Shown here: positions 1 to 7,342 of the stretch, piece after piece
Numbering within the stretch: the first letter of the stretch is position 1
Layout: each line of letters begins with the position of its first letter
DNA from: JBKBMT01 sp046295655
Lineage (GTDB): Bacteria > Pseudomonadota > Alphaproteobacteria > Rhodobacterales > Rhodobacteraceae
Length of the DNA stretch: 13,746 nucleotides
Assembly: GCA_046295655.1 (NCBI GenBank)
Contig: JBKBMT010000068.1
Location: 1-13,746, forward strand
Reading direction: 5' to 3'
The notes under the pieces: model-generated
What the model was told of the DNA's origin: nothing
The model's input: the letters and a program-made list of their open reading frames with translations, nothing else
The model's database searches: none
Program-made: the position numbers and the translations under genes

Positions 1-1
1 A

Positions 2-739
2 CAGCCCCCGGCCCCCACCCCCGCCCCCCAGCGCGCGCACCGCACCGACCTGACCGCGCAGCGGTCGGAACTGCTGGCGACCCCCCAGATCGCCCGCCCG
101 GGCGGGGCGACGATCCTCGAGCGGATGGAGCAGATCGAGCTGGAGCTGATGCGCGTCACGGCCCGGGCCGAGGAACTGGAGCTGCGGATCGAGCGGATCG
201 TGGCCGACGGGACCAACCGGCTGGGGGATCTGGAATTCCGCATCGTCGAGCTGGAGGGCGGCGACGTCAGCCAGCTTGGCCAGACCCCGCCGCTGGGCGG
301 AGGTGCAACCCCGGGGGGCGCCGCGCCGACCGCCCCGGCCGCCGGCCCGCAGATGGCCGAGGGCGAACAGGCGGCATTCGACCGGGCCCGGGAGGTGCTC
401 GGTCAGGGTGACTTTCGCACCGCCGTCACGCTCCTTGAGGCCCATGCCGAGACCTGGCCGGCGGGCCCCCTGACCGGCGAGGCGCATTTCCTGCGCGGCG
501 AGGCGCTGGCGGCCCTGGGCGAGACCTCGCAGGCCGCGCGGGCCTGGCTCGAAAGCTTTTCCGGCTACCCCGACGGGCCGCGCGCCGGCGATGCGCTGGT
601 CAGGCTTGGCATCGCGCTGCACGACCTCGGGCAGCGCTATGAATCCTGCGTCACCCTGGCCGAGGTCGGGCCGCGCTATCCGGGCACCCCGGCCGCGGCC
701 GAGGCGGCGGCGGCGATGCTGGCGCAAGCCTGTCCGTGA
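2..739 (+). CDS. cpoB: CpoB/YbgF, Tol-Pal associated division coordinator (5'-truncated)
   Basis: This is the C-terminal 245 residues of a periplasmic CpoB (YbgF) protein; the reading frame is open to the window's left edge, so the start and signal peptide lie outside. In known family members CpoB binds TolA and coordinates outer-membrane constriction with peptidoglycan synthesis. Visible parts, in order: a Pro-rich stretch at the very start, an amphipathic coiled-coil region (about 42-90, with the family-typical segment RIVADGTNRLGDLEFRI), a Gly/Ala/Pro linker, then tandem TPR-like helices to the C-terminus (motifs such as FDRAREVLGQGDFRTAVTLL and AHFLRGEALAALGETSQAARAW). The ATG at position 125 is internal to the open frame and lies inside the coiled coil, so I do not take it as the start. 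The stop overlaps the tilS start by 4 bp, so the two are probably one transcript, usually the tail of the tol-pal operon. Family assignment is firm; the Tol-Pal operon itself is not visible. Confidence 0.9.
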   Translation, partial: QPPAPTPAPQRAHRTDLTAQRSELLATPQIARPGGATILERMEQIELELMRVTARAEELELRIERIVADGTNRLGDLEFRIVELEGGDVSQLGQTPPLGGGATPGGAAPTAPAAGPQMAEGEQAAFDRAREVLGQGDFRTAVTLLEAHAETWPAGPLTGEAHFLRGEALAALGETSQAARAWLESFSGYPDGPRAGDALVRLGIALHDLGQRYESCVTLAEVGPRYPGTPAAAEAAAAMLAQACP

Positions 740-1977
740 CGACCGACCGGACGCTGCGCGAACTGCTTGCCGCGGGGCTGCAACCCGACCCGCCTGCCCG
801 GATCGGGGTCGCGGTGTCGGGCGGTTCGGATTCCATGGCGCTTCTGCACCTGATGGCCGAGGCGGCGCAGGACGGCGGGCCCAAGCCCGCGGCGGTGACG
901 GTCGATCACCATCTGCGCCACGGATCCGGGGCCGAGACAGCGGCCGTCGCCCGGGCCTGCGCCGGGCTGGGGCTCGAGCATGCGGTGCTCCACTGGCGCT
1001 GGGACGGGCGGGGCAACCTCGAGGCATCGGCCCGGTCGGGGCGGATGGCGGCGCTCGCCGACTGGGCAAGGGCGCAGGGGATCGAGGCCGTGGCGCTGGC
1101 CCATACGCTGGACGATCAGGCCGAAACCGTCCTGATGCGCCTTGCCCGCGGATCGGGCGTGGACGGGCTGGCGGCGATGCAGCCGCGCCGGCAGGCGCTC
1201 GGGATCCTCTGGCTGCGGCCCCTGCTGGCGGCCCGGCGCGAGGCGCTGCGCGGCTGGTTGCGCGACCGCGGCATCGGCTGGGTCGAGGATCCGATGAACG
1301 CGGATCCGGCCTTTGACCGGGTCAGGGCGCGTCGGGCGCTGGCGCATCTGGCCCCGCTCGGGATCACGGCCGAGGGCCTTGCCGCCACTGCGCGCTGGAT
1401 GGGCCTTGCGCGCGAGGCGCTCGATGCGATGGTGCTGGCCGGGCAGGGCACGCTCTGGCAGGAGAGCGCGGGCGATGTGGTGATCGACGCCGCGCGCTAT
1501 GCCGAGGCCCCGCTCGAGACCCGGCTGCGGCTTCTGTCCGGGGCCCTGCGCTGGATCGCTTCGGCCGCCTACCGGCCGCGCCTGTCCGCGCTTCTGCCCC
1601 TGCACGAGGCGCTCTCCGCGCCCTGCCGCCGGACGCTGACGGGCTGTGTCGTCACCCGAAGCGGTGCCGAGATCCGCATCGGCCGCGAGCCCCGCGCCGC
1701 CCTGGCCGCAGCGTCGGCGGCGCCCGGCGCGCCCTGGGACGGTCGCTGGATCGTGACCGGACCGCCGATCCCCGGTGCCGAGGTCCGCGCGCTCGGCCCG
1801 GCGGGGCTGGCCGGTCTGCCGCGAACGGCGCGCAAACCCCTGCCGCGCAGCACCCTTCTGGCCGGTCCCGCGGTCTGGGTCGGCGACCGGCTGATCGCGG
1901 CGCCGCTGGCCGCGGGCGGCGGCGACTGGTCGGCGGAGCCCTGCCGCGGCTTTGCGGCGCACCTGATCGCGCATTGA
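736..1977 (+). CDS. tilS: tRNA(Ile)-lysidine synthetase TilS
   Basis: This 413-residue cytoplasmic enzyme uses ATP and lysine to modify C34 of tRNA-Ile(CAU) to lysidine, changing its identity from Met to Ile; it is normally essential. The N-terminal PP-loop ATPase motif SGGSDS is at residues 28-33, followed by the family segments DHHLRHGSG and HTLDDQAET (123-131), and RARRALAHLAPLGI further on. The length is close to the E. coli type (about 430), so a C-terminal extension beyond the N-terminal catalytic domain is present, although its sequence is less conserved. The GTG start is chosen because it forms the GTGA overlap with the cpoB stop, a usual sign of translational coupling, and because the protein then begins just ahead of the PP-loop. 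The gene order cpoB-tilS-ftsH is common in alphaproteobacteria. No missing catalytic residues were seen. Confidence 0.95.
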   Translation: MTTDRTLRELLAAGLQPDPPARIGVAVSGGSDSMALLHLMAEAAQDGGPKPAAVTVDHHLRHGSGAETAAVARACAGLGLEHAVLHWRWDGRGNLEASARSGRMAALADWARAQGIEAVALAHTLDDQAETVLMRLARGSGVDGLAAMQPRRQALGILWLRPLLAARREALRGWLRDRGIGWVEDPMNADPAFDRVRARRALAHLAPLGITAEGLAATARWMGLAREALDAMVLAGQGTLWQESAGDVVIDAARYAEAPLETRLRLLSGALRWIASAAYRPRLSALLPLHEALSAPCRRTLTGCVVTRSGAEIRIGREPRAALAAASAAPGAPWDGRWIVTGPPIPGAEVRALGPAGLAGLPRTARKPLPRSTLLAGPAVWVGDRLIAAPLAAGGGDWSAEPCRGFAAHLIAH

Positions 1978-2001
1978 ACCTGTCCGCCGAATGTCTATCT
2001 T
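1974..2001 (+). promoter_or_regulatory. Candidate ftsH promoter overlapping the tilS stop
   Basis: TTGAAC (1974-1979) and TATCTT (1996-2001) are separated by 16 bp and lie 43 bp before the ftsH start. Each box matches the sigma-70 consensus at four of six positions. The same DNA also reads as a TTGAA...CTATCT arrangement, reminiscent of heat-shock sigma (RpoH) promoters, and ftsH is a heat-shock gene in many proteobacteria. The choice of sigma factor is inference. The -35 box includes the tilS TGA codon. Confidence 0.4.
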
Positions 2002-2043
2002 GAACCAAGGCCGTGCCCGGCGCGGCGCCAAGGGAGTATCCTC

Positions 2044-3963
2044 GTGGGCAATATGCGCAACATTGCGTTCTGGGTCGTCCTGTTCCTGCTGATCCTTGCG
2101 CTTTTCAACCTGTTCAGCGGCGGCCAGACCACGACATCGGCGCGGCAGATCTCCTATTCCGACTTCATCCAGCGGGTCGAGGAAGGGGCGGTGAGCTCGG
2201 TCACGCTGGATGGCGAGCGCGTGATCGTGCGCGGCCGGGACGGATCGCAATATGTCACGATCCGGCCTCAGGGCGAGAACATCACCGAACGGCTGATCGC
2301 CAACCGCGTCGAGGTGCGGGCAGAGCCGCAGGAACAGTCGGGCTTCCTGTCCGCGCTGTCGCTGTGGCTGCCCTTCCTGCTGCTGATCGGCATCTGGATC
2401 TTCTTCATGAACCGGATGCAGGGCGGCGGGCGCGGCGGGGCCATGGGCTTCGGCAAGAGCCGCGCGAAACTTCTGACCGAGAAACACGGCCGCGTCACCT
2501 TCGACGACGTGGCGGGCATCGACGAGGCCAAGGAAGAGCTTGAGGAGATCGTCGAGTTCCTGCGCAACCCGCAGAAGTTCTCGCGCCTCGGCGGCAAGAT
2601 CCCCAAGGGCGCGCTGCTGGTCGGCCCGCCGGGCACCGGCAAGACCCTGCTCGCGCGCGCGATCGCGGGCGAGGCGGGGGTGCCCTTCTTCACCATCTCG
2701 GGCTCCGACTTCGTGGAGATGTTCGTGGGCGTGGGTGCCAGCCGCGTGCGCGACATGTTCGAACAGGCCAAGAAGAACGCCCCCTGCATCGTCTTCATCG
2801 ACGAGATCGACGCGGTGGGCCGGGCGCGCGGCGTGGGCATCGGCGGCGGCAACGACGAGCGCGAACAGACGCTGAACCAGCTTCTGGTCGAGATGGACGG
2901 CTTCGAGGCCAACGAGGGCGTCATCATCGTCGCGGCGACCAACCGCAAGGACGTGCTCGACCCCGCGCTGCTGCGCCCCGGCCGCTTCGACCGGCAGATC
3001 CATGTGCCCAACCCCGACATCAAGGGCCGCGAGAAGATCCTGGGCGTGCATGCCCGCAAGGTGCCGATCGGGCCCGACGTGGACCTGCGCGTGATCGCCC
3101 GGGGCACGCCGGGCTTTTCCGGTGCCGACCTCGCGAACCTCGTCAACGAGGCGGCGCTGATGGCGGCACGGGTCGGCCGGCGCTTCGTGACCATGGACGA
3201 CTTCGAGAATGCCAAGGACAAGGTGATGATGGGCGCCGAGCGGCGCAGCATGGTCCTGACCCAGGAGCAGAAGGAGAAGACCGCCTATCACGAGGCCGGC
3301 CACGCCATCGTCGGCATGTCGCTGCCGAAATGCGATCCGGTCTACAAGGCCACGATCATCCCCCGCGGCGGGGCGCTGGGCATGGTGGTCAGCCTGCCCG
3401 AGATGGACCGGCTGAACATGCACAAGGACGAGGCCAAGCAGCGCATCGCCATGACCATGGCGGGCAAGGCGGCCGAGATCATCAAGTATGGCGAGGACGG
3501 TGTGTCGAACGGCCCGACCGGCGACATCATGCAGGCCAGCCAGCTGGCCCGCGCCATGGTCATGCGCTGGGGCATGTCCGACAAGGTCGGCAACATCGAC
3601 TATGCCGAGGCGCACGAGGGCTATCAGGGCAATGCCGCCGGCTTCTCGGTCAGCGCCCATACCAAGGAGCTGATCGAGCAGGAGGTGAAGGCCCTGATCG
3701 ACGAGGGCTACGAGACCGCGCGCAAGATCCTGCTCGAGCGGCAGGAGGATTTCGAGCGGCTGGCCAAGGGTCTGCTGGAATACGAGACCCTGACCGGCGA
3801 CGAGATTCGCAAGGTGATCGCAGGCGAGCCGCTGGACGGCGACTCCGACGCCGAGACGCCGTCCTCGGGCAGCAGCGGGCTGGCAGCGCTTGCGTCGATC
3901 CCCAAGACCAAGCCGAAACCCACGGCCCCCGGGGGCGGGATGGAGCCGGAACCCTCGACCTGA
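2044..3963 (+). CDS. ftsH: ATP-dependent zinc metalloprotease FtsH
   Basis: This inner-membrane hexameric AAA+ protease of 639 residues degrades misassembled membrane proteins and short-lived regulators (in E. coli sigma-32 and LpxC). Two membrane segments (about 6-24 and 103-122) flank a small periplasmic domain. The AAA module has Walker A GPPGTGKT (194-201), Walker B VFIDEID (250-256) and the second-region-of-homology segment ALLRPGRFDR. The zinc site is HEAGH (416-420), with the likely third ligand at Asp494 in GPTGDI. The Ser/Pro/Lys-rich C-terminal tail is typical of the Rhodobacterales. The GTG at 2044 is preferred over the ATG three codons later: AGGGAG (2031-2036) sits 7 nt before the GTG, and it gives the N-terminus MGN-RNIAFW that I recognise from relatives. 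A promoter-like element lies upstream. No folP or glmM follows, unlike E. coli; fhs does. Confidence 0.97.
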   Translation: MGNMRNIAFWVVLFLLILALFNLFSGGQTTTSARQISYSDFIQRVEEGAVSSVTLDGERVIVRGRDGSQYVTIRPQGENITERLIANRVEVRAEPQEQSGFLSALSLWLPFLLLIGIWIFFMNRMQGGGRGGAMGFGKSRAKLLTEKHGRVTFDDVAGIDEAKEELEEIVEFLRNPQKFSRLGGKIPKGALLVGPPGTGKTLLARAIAGEAGVPFFTISGSDFVEMFVGVGASRVRDMFEQAKKNAPCIVFIDEIDAVGRARGVGIGGGNDEREQTLNQLLVEMDGFEANEGVIIVAATNRKDVLDPALLRPGRFDRQIHVPNPDIKGREKILGVHARKVPIGPDVDLRVIARGTPGFSGADLANLVNEAALMAARVGRRFVTMDDFENAKDKVMMGAERRSMVLTQEQKEKTAYHEAGHAIVGMSLPKCDPVYKATIIPRGGALGMVVSLPEMDRLNMHKDEAKQRIAMTMAGKAAEIIKYGEDGVSNGPTGDIMQASQLARAMVMRWGMSDKVGNIDYAEAHEGYQGNAAGFSVSAHTKELIEQEVKALIDEGYETARKILLERQEDFERLAKGLLEYETLTGDEIRKVIAGEPLDGDSDAETPSSGSSGLAALASIPKTKPKPTAPGGGMEPEPST

Positions 3964-4110
3964 GCGAAGGCCGCCTGCCGGGCGGAACGCGGCCGGCCGG
4001 GGACGACGCCGTCCACTCGGGCCCCCGGTCCGCCGGCGCAGACGCCCACCGGGTGGGCACCGGGCGCTTCCGCCGTCTTTCCCGTCCGCCGCCGCCTGTC
4101 CGTCGGTCTG

Positions 4111-4135
4111 CGCGGCGCCGTGTGACGGCGCCGCG
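4111..4135. terminator. 11-bp-stem GC hairpin, terminator-like without U-tract
   Basis: CGCGGCGCCGT (4111-4121) and ACGGCGCCGCG (4125-4135) are perfect inverted repeats around a GTG loop. It lies about 150 bp after the ftsH stop and 107 bp before fhs. No T-run follows on either strand, so it is not a classic intrinsic terminator. It could stabilise the ftsH mRNA 3' end, act together with Rho, or be part of an fhs leader. Confidence 0.45.
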
Positions 4136-4174
4136 GCGGCAGGGCAGGGCGGGACAGGGCGATTTCCGGCACGC

Positions 4175-4185
4175 TTGCGTCGCAA
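4175..4185. promoter_or_regulatory. Short palindrome, possible operator upstream of fhs
   Basis: TTGCG-T-CGCAA is a perfect 5-bp inverted repeat around one base, 57 bp before the fhs start. Its size and position would suit a transcription factor site near the fhs promoter. An 11-bp palindrome can occur by chance, and I do not recognise the motif as a known operator. Confidence 0.2.
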
Positions 4186-4241
4186 TCCGCCTTCGCCGCG
4201 CCCGGCGGTAAGGCTAAGCAGGGCCAAACCGGAGGACTGCC

Positions 4242-5918
4242 ATGGCCCACAGGACCGACATCGAGATCGCCCGCGCCGCACGGAAACTTCCGATCCAGGA
4301 GATCGGCGCAAAGCTGGGCATCCCGCCCGAGGATCTGGTGCCCTACGGCCACGACAAGGCAAAGGTCGGTGCGGGCTTCATCCGCGGGCTGGCCGATCGC
4401 CCCGACGGCAAGCTGATCCTCGTGACCGCGATCAACCCGACACCGGCGGGCGAGGGCAAGACGACCACCACCGTCGGCCTGGGCGACGGGCTGGCCCGGA
4501 TCGGCAAGAAGGCGGCAATCTGCATCCGGGAGGCGTCGCTCGGCCCGAACTTCGGCATGAAGGGCGGCGCGGCCGGGGGCGGTCTGTCGCAGATCGTGCC
4601 GATGGAGGACATGAACCTTCACTTCACCGGTGATTTCCATGCGATCACCGCGGCGCACAACCTGCTGGCGGCAATGATCGACAACCACATCTACTGGGGC
4701 AATGCCCTTGGCATCGACGAACGCCGCATCACCTGGCGCCGGGTGATGGACATGAACGACCGGGCGCTGCGCGACATCGTGGTGGGTCTCGGCGGGGTGG
4801 CGAACGGTTTTGCCCGGCAGACCGGCTTCGACATCACCGTGGCCTCCGAGGTCATGGCGATCCTCTGCCTCTCGCGGGATCTCGAGGACCTGCAGGACCG
4901 GCTGGGCCGGATCGTCGTCGCCTATACCCGCGACCGCCAGCCGATCCATGCCCGGGACCTGAAGGCCGACGGGGCGATGACGGTGCTGCTGCGCGACGCG
5001 ATGCAGCCCAACCTCGTCCAGACGCTGGAGAATACCCCGGCCTTCGTTCATGGCGGTCCGTTCGCCAACATCGCCCATGGCTGCAATTCGGTCGTGGCGA
5101 CGACCACGGCGCTGAAGCTGGCCGACTATGTCGTGACCGAGGCGGGCTTCGGCGCCGATCTGGGCGCGGAGAAGTTCTTCGACATCAAGTGCCGCAAGGC
5201 GGGGCTGAAACCGGCGGCGGCGGTGATCGTCGCCACGGTGCGGGCGATGAAGATGAACGGCGGCGTGACGAAAGAGGCGCTTGGTTCGGAAAATACAGCT
5301 GCGGTGCAGAAGGGCTGCGCCAACCTCGGACGCCACATTGCAAATGTGAAATCCTTCGGGGTGCCCGTGGTGGTCGCGATCAACCATTTCGGCACCGATA
5401 CCGAGGCCGAGATCGCGACGGTGCAGGACTATGTGGCCTCCCAGGGGGCCGAGGCCTTCGTCTGCCGGCACTGGGCCGAGGGCTCGGCCGGGATCGAGGC
5501 GCTGGCGCACAAGGTCGTCGCGCTGGCCGAGTCGGGTGCTGCGCATTTCGCCCCGCTCTATCCCGACGACATGCCGCTGTTCCAGAAGATCGAGACCATC
5601 GCCAAGCGGATCTACCATGCCGATGCGGTGATCGCGGACAAGGCGATCCGCGACCAGCTGCGCGCCTGGGAGGCGGCGGGCCACGGCGATCTGCCGATCT
5701 GCATGGCCAAGACGCAGTATTCCTTCTCGACCGACCCGAACCTGCGCGGCGCGCCGACGGGGCATACGGTGCCGGTGCGCGAGGTTCGGCTGTCGGCGGG
5801 GGCAGGCTTCGTGGTGGCGATCTGCGGCGAGATCATGACCATGCCGGGCCTGCCGCGCGCGCCCTCGGCCGAGGTGATCGGGCTGAACGCGGCGGGCGAG
5901 GTCGAGGGGCTGTTCTGA
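4242..5918 (+). CDS. fhs: Formate-tetrahydrofolate ligase (10-formyl-THF synthetase)
   Basis: This 558-residue enzyme catalyses ATP + formate + THF to 10-formyl-THF + ADP + Pi in the cytoplasm, the entry of formate into the folate one-carbon pool. The nucleotide-binding P-loop TPAGEGKT is at 67-74. The family signature REASLGPNFGMKGGAAGGG is at 96-114, followed by the conserved FTGDFHAI and NHIYWGN segments. The length equals the normal bacterial enzyme (about 555-560), so it is intact. The ATG has a strong GGAGGA site 5 nt upstream. folD follows 95 bp downstream on the same strand; together they convert formate to 5,10-methylene-THF or, in reverse, release formate. In Rhodobacteraceae such enzymes often serve the oxidation of methyl groups or formaldehyde-level carbon, but nothing here shows the carbon source. 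A strong hairpin lies between fhs and folD. Confidence 0.97.
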   Translation: MAHRTDIEIARAARKLPIQEIGAKLGIPPEDLVPYGHDKAKVGAGFIRGLADRPDGKLILVTAINPTPAGEGKTTTTVGLGDGLARIGKKAAICIREASLGPNFGMKGGAAGGGLSQIVPMEDMNLHFTGDFHAITAAHNLLAAMIDNHIYWGNALGIDERRITWRRVMDMNDRALRDIVVGLGGVANGFARQTGFDITVASEVMAILCLSRDLEDLQDRLGRIVVAYTRDRQPIHARDLKADGAMTVLLRDAMQPNLVQTLENTPAFVHGGPFANIAHGCNSVVATTTALKLADYVVTEAGFGADLGAEKFFDIKCRKAGLKPAAAVIVATVRAMKMNGGVTKEALGSENTAAVQKGCANLGRHIANVKSFGVPVVVAINHFGTDTEAEIATVQDYVASQGAEAFVCRHWAEGSAGIEALAHKVVALAESGAAHFAPLYPDDMPLFQKIETIAKRIYHADAVIADKAIRDQLRAWEAAGHGDLPICMAKTQYSFSTDPNLRGAPTGHTVPVREVRLSAGAGFVVAICGEIMTMPGLPRAPSAEVIGLNAAGEVEGLF

Positions 5919-5935
5919 CCGGGGCTTGACGCGGC

Positions 5936-5970
5936 CGGCCCGTCCCGGGCATCGAACCCGGGACGGGCCG
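5936..5970. terminator. 14-bp-stem hairpin between fhs and folD
   Basis: A perfect 14-bp inverted repeat, CGGCCCGTCCCGGG (5936-5949) and its complement (5957-5970), encloses the 7-nt loop CATCGAA, starting 18 nt after the fhs stop. It is immediately followed by a small CGCC-TTC-GGCG hairpin (5971-5981). There is no T-run, so termination would need Rho or an unusual mechanism; transcript end protection or attenuation ahead of folD are alternatives. The structure is near-symmetric and would form on both strands. Confidence 0.6.
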
Positions 5971-6013
5971 CGCCTTCGGCGGGCCGGACGGCGAGCGCGG
6001 GAGGAAGACGGCC

Positions 6014-6904
6014 ATGGCTCAGGGCGCGCGGATCATCGACGGAAAGGCGCGGGCCGAGGCCTTGCGCGGCCGGATCGCGGCCGAGGTGGCGCGGCTGGCC
6101 CGGGCGCAGGGGCTGGTGCCGGGGCTGGCGGTGGTGCTGGTGGGCGAGGATCCGGCGAGCCAGGTCTATGTGCGCAACAAGGGCCGCCAGACCGCCGAGG
6201 CAGGGATGCGGTCGTTCGAGCACCGGCTGCCGGCCGAAACCGATGCCGCGACGCTTCTTGCCACGATCGAGCGGCTGAACGCCGACCCGGCGGTGCACGG
6301 GATCCTCGTGCAGCTGCCGCTGCCGGCACATCTGGACGCCGGCGCGGTGATCGACGCGATCGACCCGGCGAAGGACGTGGACGGTTTCCACGTCATCAAT
6401 GCGGGGCGGCTGGCCACCGGCCGGCCGGGCCTCGTGCCCTGCACCCCGCTCGGCTGTCTGATGCTGCTGCGCGACCGGCCGGGCGATCTGGCGGGGCTCG
6501 AGGCGGTGGTGGTGGGGCGCAGCAACATCGTCGGCAAGCCGATGGCGCAGCTGCTGCTGGCCGAAAGCTGCACCGTCACCGTCGCCCATTCCCGCAGCCG
6601 CGACCTGCCGGGCCTGTGCCGCCGGGCCGACATCCTGATCGCTGCCGCCGGCCGGCCCGAGATGATCCGGGGCGACTGGGTGAAGCCCGGCGCGACGGTG
6701 ATCGACGTCGGCATCAACCGGGTGGAACGCGGCGGACGCGCGGTGCTTGTCGGCGACGTGGCCTTCGCCGAGGCCGCGGCGGTCGCCGGCGCGATCACCC
6801 CGGTGCCGGGCGGCGTCGGACCGATGACCATCGCCTGTCTGCTGGCCAACACGCTGACCGCGGCGTGCCGGGCCGCCGGACTGCCCGCACCGGATATCGG
6901 CTGA
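6014..6904 (+). CDS. folD: Bifunctional methylene-THF dehydrogenase / methenyl-THF cyclohydrolase FolD
   Basis: This 296-residue cytoplasmic enzyme interconverts 5,10-methylene-THF, 5,10-methenyl-THF and 10-formyl-THF, normally with NADP. The catalytic Lys56 lies in SQVYVRNKGRQ, with the conserved Tyr52. The substrate segment GILVQLPLP includes Gln100, and DVDGFH (121-126) follows. The dinucleotide-binding segment VVVGRSNIVGKP is at 165-176 and the C-terminal signature PGGVGPMT at 265-272. The length matches the family (about 285-300). GGAGGA (6000-6005) lies 8 nt before the ATG, supporting this start. It uses the product of fhs as substrate in the reductive direction. Its stop codon sits in a palindrome shared with the stop of the convergent thioesterase gene. 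Whether it is co-transcribed with fhs depends on the hairpin between them. Confidence 0.97.
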   Translation: MAQGARIIDGKARAEALRGRIAAEVARLARAQGLVPGLAVVLVGEDPASQVYVRNKGRQTAEAGMRSFEHRLPAETDAATLLATIERLNADPAVHGILVQLPLPAHLDAGAVIDAIDPAKDVDGFHVINAGRLATGRPGLVPCTPLGCLMLLRDRPGDLAGLEAVVVGRSNIVGKPMAQLLLAESCTVTVAHSRSRDLPGLCRRADILIAAAGRPEMIRGDWVKPGATVIDVGINRVERGGRAVLVGDVAFAEAAAVAGAITPVPGGVGPMTIACLLANTLTAACRAAGLPAPDIG

Positions 6905-6914
6905 GCAGGCTCAG
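6901..6914. other. Palindrome joining the stop codons of two convergent genes
   Basis: CTGAGC-AG-GCTCAG is a perfect 6-bp inverted repeat with a 2-base centre. It contains the TGA of folD (6902-6904) and, as TCA at 6911-6913, the TGA of the minus-strand thioesterase. The two coding regions are only 6 bp apart. A tight hairpin (5-bp stem, CAGG loop) could form in either transcript, but there is no U-tract. It may be a weak bidirectional 3' end or a coincidence of two opposed stop codons. Confidence 0.35.
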
Positions 6915-7342
6915 GCGCCGGGGGCGACCGGGACCATCGTGCCGGTCAGCAGCGCCACCTGCGTCTCGGCACCGGTGCCGTCGAGGGCGAAGACCTCGGC
7001 GGTGACGACGATCAGCCGCCGGCCCGGCTTCAGCACCGCGCCGCGGGCCACAAGCCCGACCCCCCGCGCCGGCCGCAGCAGGTGGATGCGGATTTCGGCG
7101 GTCATCACCTCGGCGTCGGCGGGCAGCAACGTCAGCGCCGAATAGCCGGCGGCAGAATCGCCCAGCGCGAAGGCCAGCGCGGCATGACCGGCGCCGTGCT
7201 GCTGGCTGACCGCGGCGGTGACCGGGGCGGCGATCTCCACCCGTCCGGCAGCGACCGAGACCAGCCGCGCGCCCAGCGTCGCCATCATCCCCTGGCGTCC
7301 GAAGCTGGCGGCGATCCGGTCGCCGAGCGCATCCCGGCTCAC
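6911..7342 (-). CDS. PaaI-family hotdog-fold acyl-CoA thioesterase
   Basis: This 143-residue single-domain hotdog protein is likely a cytoplasmic thioesterase that hydrolyses acyl-CoA (often aromatic or otherwise non-productive CoA esters). The family core is seen in the central helix segment QQHGAGHAALAFALGDSAAG (47-66), with the active-site Asp/Ser region at its end, preceded by FGRQGMMATLGA and followed by beta-strand segments to the end. The reading frame extends upstream through the SDR gene, but the start is taken as the GTG at 7342-7340. That GTG overlaps the SDR stop (ATGTGA) and gives the normal family length. Translation is therefore probably coupled to the SDR gene. The pairing suggests a small CoA-ester unit, but the substrate cannot be told from the sequence. 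Family assignment is good. Confidence 0.85.
   Translation of the reverse strand: MSRDALGDRIAASFGRQGMMATLGARLVSVAAGRVEIAAPVTAAVSQQHGAGHAALAFALGDSAAGYSALTLLPADAEVMTAEIRIHLLRPARGVGLVARGAVLKPGRRLIVVTAEVFALDGTGAETQVALLTGTMVPVAPGA

Larger units (their letters stand above)
3964..4241. other. ftsH-fhs intergenic region (278 bp)
   Basis: No convincing gene is present. From left to right it holds a 6-bp-stem hairpin with CGG loop (4044-4058), followed about 18 nt later by a short CTTTCCC run that is a poor U-tract; a perfect 11-bp-stem hairpin (4111-4135, listed separately); a short palindrome TTGCGTCGCAA (4175-4185); a 5-bp-stem hairpin (4194-4207); and the fhs ribosome binding site GGAGGA (4231-4236), 5 nt before the ATG. 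I could not place a convincing -35/-10 pair for fhs. The length and the palindromes suggest that fhs has its own control rather than simple read-through from ftsH. Confidence 0.6.

Noticed and set aside
4070..4085. Short T-containing run after the 4044-4058 hairpin as an intrinsic ftsH terminator
   Set aside because: The run is only three or four T and lies about 18 nt after a 6-bp stem, too far and too weak for a standard intrinsic terminator.
676..4362. A 1228-codon open frame on the minus strand opposite cpoB-tilS-ftsH
   Set aside because: It lies antisense to well-recognised genes. Its translation is Arg/Pro/Gly/His-rich and low in structure, as expected from the complementary frame of GC-rich codons.
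3708..5765. A 685-codon minus-strand open frame opposite fhs and the ftsH 3' end
   Set aside because: Antisense to the intact fhs gene and compositionally biased; no ribosome binding site or family resemblance.
5936..5975. tRNA gene or tRNA remnant on the minus strand (GGGTTCGATGCCC resembles a T-arm)
   Set aside because: The stem is 14 bp instead of 5. No D-arm, anticodon arm or CCA end can be found in the flanking sequence, and no phage integrase or duplicated att-like sequence is near.
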